Source of the DNA: Taibaiella helvus_B
GTDB lineage: Bacteria; Bacteroidota; Bacteroidia; Chitinophagales; Chitinophagaceae
Length of the DNA: 7,207 bases
Assembly: GCA_040392805.1 (NCBI GenBank)
Contig: JBEBVI010000211.1
Span: 1 to 7,207, forward strand
Direction of reading: 5' to 3'
A program made the position numbers and the translations under genes. This document shows positions 1 through 7,096 of the stretch, in pieces; positions within the stretch are counted from its first letter, which is position 1; every line of letters begins with the position of its first letter. The notes below the pieces were generated by a model. That model saw nothing but the letters and a program-made list of their open reading frames with translations. It had not been told where the DNA came from and searched no databases.

Positions 1-95
1 AAGGTGGGAGAGTAATTAAGGGTAAATACAACGTACAATATTTACTATCTATCTTTGTTTGGTAGTTTTCTTTCCCCTCATTGCGTGAAACAGGC

Positions 96-150
96 GACAT
101 GACGGTATTTACTTCGACGCAGCTCAGTACAAGTGGGGAAGTTATTTTGA
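96..150 (+). repeat. Left copy of an imperfect inverted repeat pair
   Basis: This stretch matches the reverse complement of 7097-7151 at about 46 of 55 positions, counted by eye without gaps. It lies just downstream of the kinase gene's 3' end. It reads open for about 30 codons in one plus frame (ATG at 99, TAA at 187), but when the two copies are compared in that frame only 2 of 9 mismatches fall in third codon positions, which argues against selection on a protein. The core with TTCGAC followed by GCTCAGTAC resembles dispersed intergenic repeats common in Bacteroidota; that family assignment is from memory and not tested. Confidence 0.6.
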
Positions 151-162
151 AAGTATTTCTTA

Positions 163-181
163 GTAAGTTTATCGAACTCAC
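163..181 (-). terminator. Weak hairpin downstream of the histidine kinase gene
   Basis: On the minus strand a 7-bp stem (one G-U pair) closes a 5-nt loop, beginning 6 nt after the kinase stop codon at 188-190. No clear U-tract follows, so it may only be a weak terminator or a chance hairpin. Confidence 0.25.
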
Positions 182-187
182 GTTCAT

Positions 188-2101
188 TTAAATATCAAAT
201 TCTATATAAACATTTGTCCCGTCTCCCGAGCCCGGGTGTGTCCATTCCATGCGGCCATTATGCTTGCTGACTCTTTTTGCCAGGTTGTTTAATCCCATGC
301 CGGATGTGCTTTGCCATTTATTGCCGGTTATTCCGATGCCGTTATCTTCTATATTGATAGTAAGTAATGAATTGTAACAGCTCAGCTGCACCAGCGCCCT
401 GGATGCCTGAGCATGCTTAATAATATTATGCAGCAGCTCCTGTACCATTGCATAGACTGTTTGTTTAAGAGGTATCTGCAATTGCGTAAAGTCACCATAT
501 TGCTGAAACTCTATTTTGAGCCTTCCTGTTTTTTGTATGGTTTCACATAACAGGCCTATGGCATGAGGCAGGTCATACCGGAGAACGATCTCCGGCATGA
601 GGTTGTGGGCGGTGTTTCTTACGTTATTGATAGCGGCGCTAAGCTGATGCAGCGATCCTTTAAAATCGCCGGATGGTACGCTGGATGCTGCGGCTACTTC
701 AAGATTCATTTTCACTATGGTCAATTCACTTACTATGCTATCGTGCAGCTCCGTGGCTATGCGTGCTCTTTCTTTTTGTTCTCCTTCCATCACAGCTTTA
801 AGGTACTCTATCTCTTTCATATTTTTAAGTTTCCTGTTTTTCTGACTGACATAAAAATAGCGCCACAGTAATAACATAATAATAGTCATGGCAATAAAGG
901 CAATACCGAAAATAAGGCTGTTCTTTTCAGCCATCTTTTTTTCCTGATTGCTTATCTTTAATCTGCCGGCAATGATCTCCCTGTCTTTTTCAGATGTACG
1001 GTACCTGGTTTCCAGTTCATTGACACTGGCTACGACCGTCGCATTTTTCAGGCTGTCATTTAAAGTGATGTAGGAGCGTTGTAATTCATAAGCCTTTTTA
1101 TATTTATGGGTACGCGCGTACAGATCGGCAAGTTTTTCAGCAACGAATAATTTCTCTTCAGGCTCCATATGTTCAATAGTCCAGGCATAGCCCAGGTAAT
1201 GTCTGGCTTTGGCATAGTCGCCAAGTTGAAGATAGGCATTACCTATGGTAGTGAGCGCCTCATTGCCTTTATTGATCGGCATGCCCGGCAGGCTGCCAAG
1301 CTGTATGGCTTCCTGTAGTTTGGGTATGGCGTCGGCAGGCTTGCCTGTAGCTATATCCAACCGGGCAGATTCCACCAACCCTGCCCTTAAAGTAATATTG
1401 ATTTTGTGATTTCTGCTCAGGCCGATGCAGCTGTCAATGTATAGAGCGCTGTTTTCAATATCCCCCAGCTCATAATAGCATCTTCCTTTATTGACCAGCA
1501 GTACCGCCTTAGATTCATAATTACGTAATGTGCTGCCGTAGGCCAGGGCCATATCCAGGTAATCCATGGTCTTATGAAACTGATTCAGCTGCCCCAATAC
1601 CGTTGCCGTATTACCATAGACAATAGAAAGCTGTAAAGAGTCATTCCCGGCATAATGGGCAGCAATCATGTATAACCTGTATGCCTCTTTGTATTCCGAC
1701 AGGTTACTATAAGCATTTGCCATGTTCACATGGATATAGGATAACGTAAGCAGGTGCCTGGGGTTGGTCGAATCACAAAATTGTACACTTCCCCTGTAAT
1801 ACCGGATAGCGTCCCTGTATTTCCCTGCTTTCATGGAAAGATTGCCGGAGTAAAACAAGGTATTGATCTTACCTTCCGGATACCCTGCTTCTTTACTTAA
1901 CAGGAATAACCTTCTGTATTCTTTTATTGCGCTGTCCGGGTAGAGCAGGTCCACTCTTTTAATGGCCTTTATTTCCTCCGCTAAAAGGGCGGGGTTGGCA
2001 TAGTTCAGTGGAATACTTTTCTCCTGTGCCCATCCTTTTACTGTAAAGAGAGAAAAAATATATATAACCGGTATCCGGGATGATCTGAATAAAAATTGCA
2101 T
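188..2101 (-). CDS. TPR-containing membrane sensor histidine kinase, HisKA_3 (NarL/LuxR-type) class
   Basis: This 637-residue protein is predicted to autophosphorylate on histidine and pass the phosphate to a LuxR-type response regulator. It has an N-terminal signal sequence (residues 1 to about 26, ending WAQ), then helical TPR-like repeats over about 75-350, a charged helical linker, and one membrane segment at about 395-415. The sensor part should therefore be periplasmic and the kinase cytoplasmic. The phosphoacceptor motif ERARIATELHDS puts the His at residue 453; the family usually has HDG here. The ATPase domain shows an N-box (QELLHNIIKHA, Asn about 559), DNGIGI at about 586-591 and GMGLNN at about 601. 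An upstream in-frame TTG at 2113 would add four residues; I prefer the ATG at 2101 because the signal peptide starts there. The gene is divergent from the first propeller gene. No response regulator lies in the window, so its partner is either beyond the left edge or unlinked. Ligand and targets are unknown. Confidence 0.92.
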   Translation of the reverse strand: MQFLFRSSRIPVIYIFSLFTVKGWAQEKSIPLNYANPALLAEEIKAIKRVDLLYPDSAIKEYRRLFLLSKEAGYPEGKINTLFYSGNLSMKAGKYRDAIRYYRGSVQFCDSTNPRHLLTLSYIHVNMANAYSNLSEYKEAYRLYMIAAHYAGNDSLQLSIVYGNTATVLGQLNQFHKTMDYLDMALAYGSTLRNYESKAVLLVNKGRCYYELGDIENSALYIDSCIGLSRNHKINITLRAGLVESARLDIATGKPADAIPKLQEAIQLGSLPGMPINKGNEALTTIGNAYLQLGDYAKARHYLGYAWTIEHMEPEEKLFVAEKLADLYARTHKYKKAYELQRSYITLNDSLKNATVVASVNELETRYRTSEKDREIIAGRLKISNQEKKMAEKNSLIFGIAFIAMTIIMLLLWRYFYVSQKNRKLKNMKEIEYLKAVMEGEQKERARIATELHDSIVSELTIVKMNLEVAAASSVPSGDFKGSLHQLSAAINNVRNTAHNLMPEIVLRYDLPHAIGLLCETIQKTGRLKIEFQQYGDFTQLQIPLKQTVYAMVQELLHNIIKHAQASRALVQLSCYNSLLTINIEDNGIGITGNKWQSTSGMGLNNLAKRVSKHNGRMEWTHPGSGDGTNVYIEFDI

Positions 2102-2110
2102 ACCCAATAT

Positions 2111-2129
2111 CAAATATTATCAAAAGCTA
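2111..2129 (-). promoter_or_regulatory. Possible -7 elements for the kinase gene (weak)
   Basis: On the minus strand, TAGCTTTTG and TAATATTTG lie within 28 nt of the kinase ATG. Each is one base away from the Bacteroidota -7 consensus TAnnTTTG. I see no convincing -33 partner, and the leader would be very short, so this is only a candidate. Confidence 0.2.
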
Positions 2130-2222
2130 TCCGAAAATACGAATTAAAATCACGCCGGCATTTATTCCGGGAGATATTATACGTGCTTTCAGGGATATAA
2201 TTATTGATCTGCCTGTCGTGTG

Positions 2223-2246
2223 AAATTGAGTAGTAGTACTCAATTT
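2223..2246 (+). promoter_or_regulatory. Candidate operator dyad upstream of the first propeller gene
   Basis: Two perfect 10-bp arms (AAATTGAGTA and TACTCAATTT) flank a 4-nt centre. The same element, 19 of 24 positions identical and with the same dyad centre, lies at 4713-4736 before the paralog. Its centre is about 31 bp upstream of the -7 element, so the right arm overlaps where the -33 element would be. Size and symmetry suit a dimeric helix-turn-helix regulator, and the position suits an activator. The protein that binds is not known from the sequence. Confidence 0.6.
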
Positions 2247-2265
2247 TATAATACCCTCAGAATAT

Positions 2266-2273
2266 TAAATTTG
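2266..2273 (+). promoter_or_regulatory. Bacteroidota -7 promoter element of the first propeller gene
   Basis: TAAATTTG is a perfect match to the consensus TAnnTTTG. It ends 25 nt before the ATG at 2298 and gives a short A-rich leader without a Shine-Dalgarno sequence, as is typical of the phylum. The -33 region (around 2243-2247) lacks a clear TTTG, consistent with dependence on an activator. Confidence 0.6.
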
Positions 2274-2297
2274 TTTGATAACAAAAAGAACAGAATT

Positions 2298-4496
2298 ATG
2301 AAGAGAAAATTATTCAATCGTATGCACCTCCAGGTAGCTTTACTGTTAATGCTCAGTTTAGGTGTAGGGGCCCAGGTGCCGGAGTTCGTATGGGTAGAGC
2401 AGATAGGGGGCAATAATGACGAGTCGGGTATTGGTATTAAAGCCGACCCGTTTCATAATGTTTATTCCATTGTATTATTGAGGGACACCACCACGTTTAG
2501 TTTTGGCTCTGCTACATTCATAGCCAATGGTGGAAATGCCTGCCTGATCAAGCAGGACTCAAGCGGAAAGCTGATCTGGGCAAGGATGTTGCCGTACAAT
2601 ACGCTGGCCAGCGGGCTGGCCATTGATCCTACAGGTAAAGAAGTTTACATAACAGGCCAATACTCAGGTACCATAGACTTTGATCCGGGAGCCGGTACCG
2701 AGATACATACATCTGCGTTAAGTAGCAGAGGACGCCCGGGAATAGATTTCTATATTTCCAAGTTTGATTCCGCCGGCAATTTTAAATGGGTCAGAGTGGC
2801 CGGTGCTGCCGGTGGGGAGTCCGGACGAAGCCTTGTGGTGGATCAATCGTCAGAGCATGTTTATGTTACGGGTACTTTCTCAGACACGGTAGACTTCGGG
2901 TTTGGCCAGTCAACAGCCCAATTGATATCAACAGGTTCTTCCGGTACTTTTATTCTGAAGATGACTTCAGGAGGAAGCCTGGTATGGGCAAAAGCATATA
3001 CGGGGAATTCTGTATCGGCAAGAGGAATTACAGTGGATAAAATAGGTGATGTTTACCTGACCGGGGAGTTCAAGGATACAGTCGATTTTGATCCTGATCC
3101 GAACAATACGGCCAGCCGTATAAGTGTACCTGGCCATTTAGATATTTTTGTATCAAAACTGACTTCGTCAGGTGCCTATGTCTGGGCCAAGAGTATGGGA
3201 GGTGCTGCTTATGATAACGGTGCTTCCGTAGCTGTAGACGACTCCTTCAATGTATATGTGACAGGCGGGTTTCAGGTATCTGGCAATTTTGATCCTGACG
3301 GGACACACTACCTGTATTCAAACGGGGCGCAGGATGCGTTTATCCTGAAGCTGAAAGCGGACGGATCGCTGGCCTGGGCCGGGAATGTAGGCTCTTATGT
3401 GGATGATTATGGCATGGAGATCAGACTGGATAAATTTGGTAATGTATACACCTGCGGTAACTTTCAAAGTCCGAGGTCGGATTTTGACCCTGGTACAGGT
3501 GCCGGAGATACGTTTAATCTCGTTTCTTACGGAGGTTATGATGGTTATGTCTTAAAGTTGAGTAATGACGGAAAATTTAAGTGGGCCAGAAACGTTGGTC
3601 ACAGGCCGGCTTTAGACCGGATGGACGCATTTGATGTAGTAGACGGCTATATTTATTGTACCGGTGTATTTTATAAAACCGCCGATTTCGACCCTGCCGG
3701 TCCGGGATTACATCAGCTAACCTCAACAGATAACAGTTCCGATGTCTATCTGCTGAAGTGGTTTGAATGCCTGCGTCTGGCAGAATTGGATTTTGCTATT
3801 AACGGTCCCGATTCTGTTTGTTTCGACCAGACCTATACTTATTCCGTTGACCCGGTTGAGGGCGCTTTATCTTACGAATGGGAAATACCTGCCAACTGGA
3901 AAGGCAGCAGCGACTCATCCAGCATAACGATAACTACCGATGAGGAGCTGCAGGGCTTTGTAAGGGTTAAGATGAAAGGTATATGCGACAGCACGGTAAA
4001 AGAGCTGACCGTGACCCTGGCCATGCTGCCTGCGCAGATCACTATTGATGAGTTCCAGTTGAGCACGACCAATTCCTCTTACTATAAAAGCTGGCAATGG
4101 TACCTGAACGGTAATAAGATAGAAGGCGCAACAAACCCTACTCTGGATGTAACTGAAAACGGCATGTATAGTGTAGTAGTTACCGGGGGCGCCGGCTGTA
4201 CGGACAGCGCCTGGTATGAAGTAACCAATGTGACCTCAGTCGAAAACATCGGGAACAACCGCTATGTAAGCATTTATCCTAATCCGGTAAGCGATTTTGC
4301 AGAAGTGCATAATATGGCAGGTATGCCGGTGCAGGTAGCCGTAATGAGCGTGGAAGGACGTGAGCTGTCAAAAGAGAAGATAAGTGGTACAGCAGCGCGT
4401 ATTGATATGAGCGGATACAGTAGCGGGGTGTATATCCTGCAGGTGAGAGGCAATAAGGATCAGCTGCTTCAGGTAGAAAAAATAATAAAGAAATAA
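2298..4496 (+). CDS. Secreted SBBP-type seven-bladed propeller protein with PKD-like, Ig-like and T9SS type A sorting domains
   Basis: This is a predicted 732-residue exported protein of unknown substrate. A signal peptide (about 1-26, ending GVGAQ) precedes a repeat region (about 27-490) with seven blade-like units. Most units carry a W-[AV]-[KR] strand, a G-[ND]-V-Y-x-[TC]-G strand and a DFDP-type turn (near 128, 199, 263, 331, 396 and 463, with a degenerate first copy near 67). The segment FVWVEQIGG after the signal peptide could complete the last blade. A PKD-like domain follows (about 497-575, with Cys508 and Cys563 possibly paired), then an Ig-like domain (about 578-645, WYLNGNKIEGAT), then a type A sorting domain (about 655-732, from YVSIYPNPVSDF to a Lys-rich end). 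The last predicts export by the T9SS and attachment or release at the surface. An in-frame GTG at 2220 would put the operator and promoter inside the gene. ATG 2298 gives almost the same length as the paralog, so I chose it. Binding or structural roles are likelier than catalysis, as I see no catalytic motif. Confidence 0.93.
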   Translation: MKRKLFNRMHLQVALLLMLSLGVGAQVPEFVWVEQIGGNNDESGIGIKADPFHNVYSIVLLRDTTTFSFGSATFIANGGNACLIKQDSSGKLIWARMLPYNTLASGLAIDPTGKEVYITGQYSGTIDFDPGAGTEIHTSALSSRGRPGIDFYISKFDSAGNFKWVRVAGAAGGESGRSLVVDQSSEHVYVTGTFSDTVDFGFGQSTAQLISTGSSGTFILKMTSGGSLVWAKAYTGNSVSARGITVDKIGDVYLTGEFKDTVDFDPDPNNTASRISVPGHLDIFVSKLTSSGAYVWAKSMGGAAYDNGASVAVDDSFNVYVTGGFQVSGNFDPDGTHYLYSNGAQDAFILKLKADGSLAWAGNVGSYVDDYGMEIRLDKFGNVYTCGNFQSPRSDFDPGTGAGDTFNLVSYGGYDGYVLKLSNDGKFKWARNVGHRPALDRMDAFDVVDGYIYCTGVFYKTADFDPAGPGLHQLTSTDNSSDVYLLKWFECLRLAELDFAINGPDSVCFDQTYTYSVDPVEGALSYEWEIPANWKGSSDSSSITITTDEELQGFVRVKMKGICDSTVKELTVTLAMLPAQITIDEFQLSTTNSSYYKSWQWYLNGNKIEGATNPTLDVTENGMYSVVVTGGAGCTDSAWYEVTNVTSVENIGNNRYVSIYPNPVSDFAEVHNMAGMPVQVAVMSVEGRELSKEKISGTAARIDMSGYSSGVYILQVRGNKDQLLQVEKIIKK

Positions 4497-4517
4497 TAGT
4501 CAACTATAAATGAATAC

Positions 4518-4562
4518 AAAATTGTCATTCCGCCGGAAACAGGCAGGGGTGACAATTTTTTT
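4518..4562 (+). terminator. Rho-independent terminator of the first propeller gene
   Basis: A 10-bp perfect outer stem (AAAATTGTCA with TGACAATTTT) continues through G-U and G-C pairs and a 3-bp GC inner stem around a 7-nt loop, with one bulged A. A run of seven T ends it. It starts 22 nt after the stop codon and separates this gene from its downstream paralog. Confidence 0.85.
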
Positions 4563-4603
4563 ATTGGAACAGAGCGGAATGCAGTAGCGGGAAAGTTCGG
4601 GGC

Positions 4604-4648
4604 TGTCCGTTTTTTATCCCTGCTTTATGTGGGATCTTATAATGGACA
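4604..4648 (+). other. Imperfect hairpin in the spacer between the paralogs
   Basis: TGTCC (4604-4608) pairs with GGACA (4644-4648), and ATCCC (4616-4620) pairs with GGGAT (4631-4635) around a 10-nt loop. The pairing between these two stems is poor. It sits between the terminator and the next promoter. No role is evident, and it has no counterpart upstream of the first gene that I can see. The rest of the 292-nt spacer from 4497 to 4788 holds only the terminator, operator and promoter. Confidence 0.25.
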
Positions 4649-4712
4649 ACAGGACGCACCGGATTAAAACATAATTGTTAGTTTACTGTTTGAAATATAA
4701 GAGCTTATCTCA

Positions 4713-4736
4713 AAATTGAGTAGTACTACTTAAAAA
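4713..4736 (+). promoter_or_regulatory. Candidate operator dyad upstream of the second propeller gene
   Basis: AGTAGTACTACT (4719-4730) is a perfect 12-bp palindrome, extended outward by one G-T and two T-A pairs. Aligned with 2223-2246, 19 of 24 positions agree and the dyad centre coincides. The centre lies about 30.5 bp from the -7 element, against 31.5 bp in the first copy. A combined consensus would be near TTGAGTAGTACTACTCAA. Confidence 0.6.
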
Positions 4737-4754
4737 GTGCTTTATATAGAACGT

Positions 4755-4762
4755 TAAGTTTG
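4755..4762 (+). promoter_or_regulatory. Bacteroidota -7 promoter element of the second propeller gene
   Basis: TAAGTTTG matches TAnnTTTG perfectly and is followed by TTT as in the first gene's promoter. It ends 27 nt before the ATG at 4789. The leader is A-rich with no Shine-Dalgarno sequence, and no TTTG is present at the expected -33 position. Confidence 0.6.
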
Positions 4763-4788
4763 TTTCAAATAAAAAAATCAGTTCAGAT

Positions 4789-6990
4789 ATGAGGAAAAAG
4801 TTATTCAATTGCAGACATTTTTGTGGCATAACCTTGCTGCTGACTCTCGGTGTTGCAACACAGGCGCAAGTCCCGGAGTTTGTATGGGTGAAACAAGTGG
4901 GCAGTAAAGAAGATGAGTATAGTACTAAGATTAAAATTGATGCGCAGCATAATATATACTCTATCGGTATATTATATGATACAACTACATTAGACTTTAG
5001 TTCGACTAAGCTGATAGGTCATAAAGGTGGTGACGCTTACCTCATAAAGCAGGATTCCAGCGGCGGCCTGATATGGGCCAGGGTGTTGCCGACTAATGTA
5101 CAGGCTATTGATTTGGCATTAGCTCCCTCAGGTAAGGAAGTTTATATTACAGGAGAATGGTTAGGCACAGTAGATTTTGATCCCGGGACCGGTACAGAAA
5201 CACGTACATCCGTAACCAGTAGCAGGGGGAGTAGCAGCAGGGATTTTTTTGTTTCCAAGTTTGACTCTGCCGGTAACTTTAAATGGGTCCGGACGGCCGG
5301 TAGTGCGGGGGCGGAGTCGGGGAAAGGCCTTGTGGTCGACAATGGCTCACAGCATGTGTATGTAACCGGTACTTTTACCGCCGGAACAGTTGATTTTGGT
5401 TTTGGCCAGACAACGGCAAACCTGACTTCTGCCGGCGGCGGTACTTTTATAGTGAAGATAACGGAAGGGGGCAGCTTCGTTTGGGCTAAAGGATATACCG
5501 GAAGCGGATCGGTATATGCCAATGGAATTACAGTGGATAAAACAGGTGATGCATATATCACCGGGTACTATTCATCCACGGTAGATTTTGACCCGGATCC
5601 GAATAATACAGCCAACCTTACCAGCCTGCCCGGTCAGAATGATATTTTTGTATCTAAACTGACTGCCTCGGGTACTTATGTATGGGCCAAAAGTATGGGC
5701 GGTCCTGATTATGATCATGGAAATGCAGTTGTCGTTGATGACTCTTTTAATGTTTACGTAACCGGAGGTTTTCAGAGCACATGTAATTTTGATCCCAATG
5801 GAGGAACGCATTTTTTGGCCACTAATGGTGGCAAGGATGCATTTGTTATGAAGCTGAAGCCTGACGGAGCTTTATCCTGGGCGGGCAATGTAGGCTCTCG
5901 TACGGATGATGAAGGCAACGATATTGTACTGGACGAATTTGGTAATGTATATACCTGCGGGGATTTTCAAAGTCCCAGTTCTGATTTTGATCCCGGGTCA
6001 GGTACGTTTAACCTCGTTTCTTATGGCGGCTATGACGGATATGCCCTGAAATTGGATAATGACGGAAAGTTCAAATGGGCAAGGAATATAGGTACGAAAT
6101 TTGGCCCCGATGGGATGAGTGGGATAGATGTAAGGAATGGTTGTATTTACACCACCGGAGTCTTCTATAATACAGCCGATTTCGATCCTGCGGGGGGAGG
6201 ATTGCACCAGCTTACCACCAAAGGTAATGCCGATATCTATATCCTGAAGCTGTTTGAATGCCTGCATTTAGCAGAAGCGGATGTTACCATTAAGGGCCCT
6301 GATTCCGTTTGCTTTAACCAGACGTATACTTATGCTATCGACCCGGTTGAGGGCGCCTTATCCTACGAATGGGAAATACCCGGACACTGGCAAGGCAGCA
6401 GCGATTCGATCCGTATAGTGATAACAACGGATACGGAAACGGAAGGTTTTATAAGGGTTAAGGCAAGGGGTGTATGTGACAGCACCATAAAGGAGCTTAC
6501 TATCTATCCAATGATGCTGCCTGCAGAGATCACTATTAATGAATTTGAGTTGAGCACGACCAATACCTCCTATTACAAGACCTGGCAATGGTACCTGGAC
6601 GGTAAAAAGATAGAAGGTGCTACCAATGCTACTTTAGACGTCACTGAAAATGGCATGTACAGCGTGGTGGTGACCGGTGGTGCCGATTGCAGGGACAGCG
6701 CCTGGTATGAGGTGACCAATGTGGAAACATCCGTAAAAACCATTCGGAACAACCGGTATGTAAGTGTTTATCCTAACCCGGTAACTGATTTTGTACAGGT
6801 GTATAATAAAACAGGTATGTCTTTAGAGGTCGCTATCATAAGTATAGATGGTCGTGAGCTGTCGAAGGAAATAATAAGAACGGCAGAAGCACGTATAGAT
6901 ATGCACAGCTACAGCCGTGGTGTGTATGTCCTGCAGATAAGGGGAGATAAAGAGCAATTGCTCCAGGTTGAGAAGATCATTAAAAAATAA
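4789..6990 (+). CDS. Secreted SBBP-type seven-bladed propeller protein, tandem paralog of the preceding gene
   Basis: This 733-residue protein aligns end to end with the preceding gene product, at about 70 percent identity by eye, with only small indels. It has a signal peptide (about 1-27, ending ATQAQ) and seven blade-like repeats (about 28-490) with DFDP-type turns near 128, 201, 266, 334, 399 and 464 and a degenerate first copy near 69. A PKD-like domain (about 497-575, Cys508 and Cys563), an Ig-like domain (about 578-645) and a T9SS type A sorting domain (about 656-733, from YVSVYPNPVTDF to IIKK) follow. The C-terminal modules look better conserved between the paralogs than the first propeller blades, which suggests shared export and anchoring but possibly different binding surfaces. 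The gene has its own operator, promoter and hairpin, so it need not be cotranscribed with its neighbour. The ligand is unknown and no enzymatic motif is visible. Confidence 0.93.
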   Translation: MRKKLFNCRHFCGITLLLTLGVATQAQVPEFVWVKQVGSKEDEYSTKIKIDAQHNIYSIGILYDTTTLDFSSTKLIGHKGGDAYLIKQDSSGGLIWARVLPTNVQAIDLALAPSGKEVYITGEWLGTVDFDPGTGTETRTSVTSSRGSSSRDFFVSKFDSAGNFKWVRTAGSAGAESGKGLVVDNGSQHVYVTGTFTAGTVDFGFGQTTANLTSAGGGTFIVKITEGGSFVWAKGYTGSGSVYANGITVDKTGDAYITGYYSSTVDFDPDPNNTANLTSLPGQNDIFVSKLTASGTYVWAKSMGGPDYDHGNAVVVDDSFNVYVTGGFQSTCNFDPNGGTHFLATNGGKDAFVMKLKPDGALSWAGNVGSRTDDEGNDIVLDEFGNVYTCGDFQSPSSDFDPGSGTFNLVSYGGYDGYALKLDNDGKFKWARNIGTKFGPDGMSGIDVRNGCIYTTGVFYNTADFDPAGGGLHQLTTKGNADIYILKLFECLHLAEADVTIKGPDSVCFNQTYTYAIDPVEGALSYEWEIPGHWQGSSDSIRIVITTDTETEGFIRVKARGVCDSTIKELTIYPMMLPAEITINEFELSTTNTSYYKTWQWYLDGKKIEGATNATLDVTENGMYSVVVTGGADCRDSAWYEVTNVETSVKTIRNNRYVSVYPNPVTDFVQVYNKTGMSLEVAIISIDGRELSKEIIRTAEARIDMHSYSRGVYVLQIRGDKEQLLQVEKIIKK

Positions 6991-7014
6991 TTTCTGATCG
7001 GCCGGAATAAAAGG

Positions 7015-7050
7015 AGATTGTCATCCACTCTGATAGGGGATGACAATCTT
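7015..7050 (+). terminator. Hairpin terminator after the second propeller gene
   Basis: A perfect 12-bp stem (AGATTGTCATCC with GGATGACAATCT) encloses an 11-nt loop, 24 nt after the stop codon. The U-tract is poor on the plus strand, but CTCCTTTTATT follows on the minus strand, so it may also stop transcription entering from the right. The ATTGTCAT stem sequence is shared with the terminator of the first gene, consistent with duplication of the whole unit. Confidence 0.65.
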
Positions 7051-7096
7051 GCATTAGTATAAAGCGGGATTGGCGCACCCGTGTTAGGAGTAATAG

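Noticed and set aside
50..57. TATCTTTG on the plus strand as a promoter -7 element
   Set aside because: It matches TAnnTTTG but has no -33 partner and no gene downstream on that strand, so it is probably chance in AT-rich DNA.
1..100. Minus-strand frame open to the left edge from ATG at 98-100, as a response regulator following the kinase
   Set aside because: The predicted start (MSPVSRNEGKENYQTK) lacks the beta-strand plus acidic pair expected at the start of a receiver domain, and the frame is short and cut by the edge.
66..187. Short plus-strand frame over the left repeat, ending at TAA 185-187
   Set aside because: The start at 99 yields only about 30 codons, there is no ribosome-binding context, and the sequence is explained by the repeat.
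563..871. Plus-strand open frame inside the kinase gene
   Set aside because: It is antisense to the well-supported HisKA_3 and ATPase coding region and has no recognisable domain.
2376..3767. Internal protein repeats considered as a CRISPR array or DNA tandem repeat
   Set aside because: The repetition is at the protein level with degenerate DNA and no fixed repeat-spacer pattern.
5142..5561. Minus-strand open frame of 139 codons inside the second propeller gene
   Set aside because: It is antisense to conserved propeller repeats; its Pro/Val/Ser-rich composition is what the reverse of Gly/Thr/Asp-rich repeats yields.
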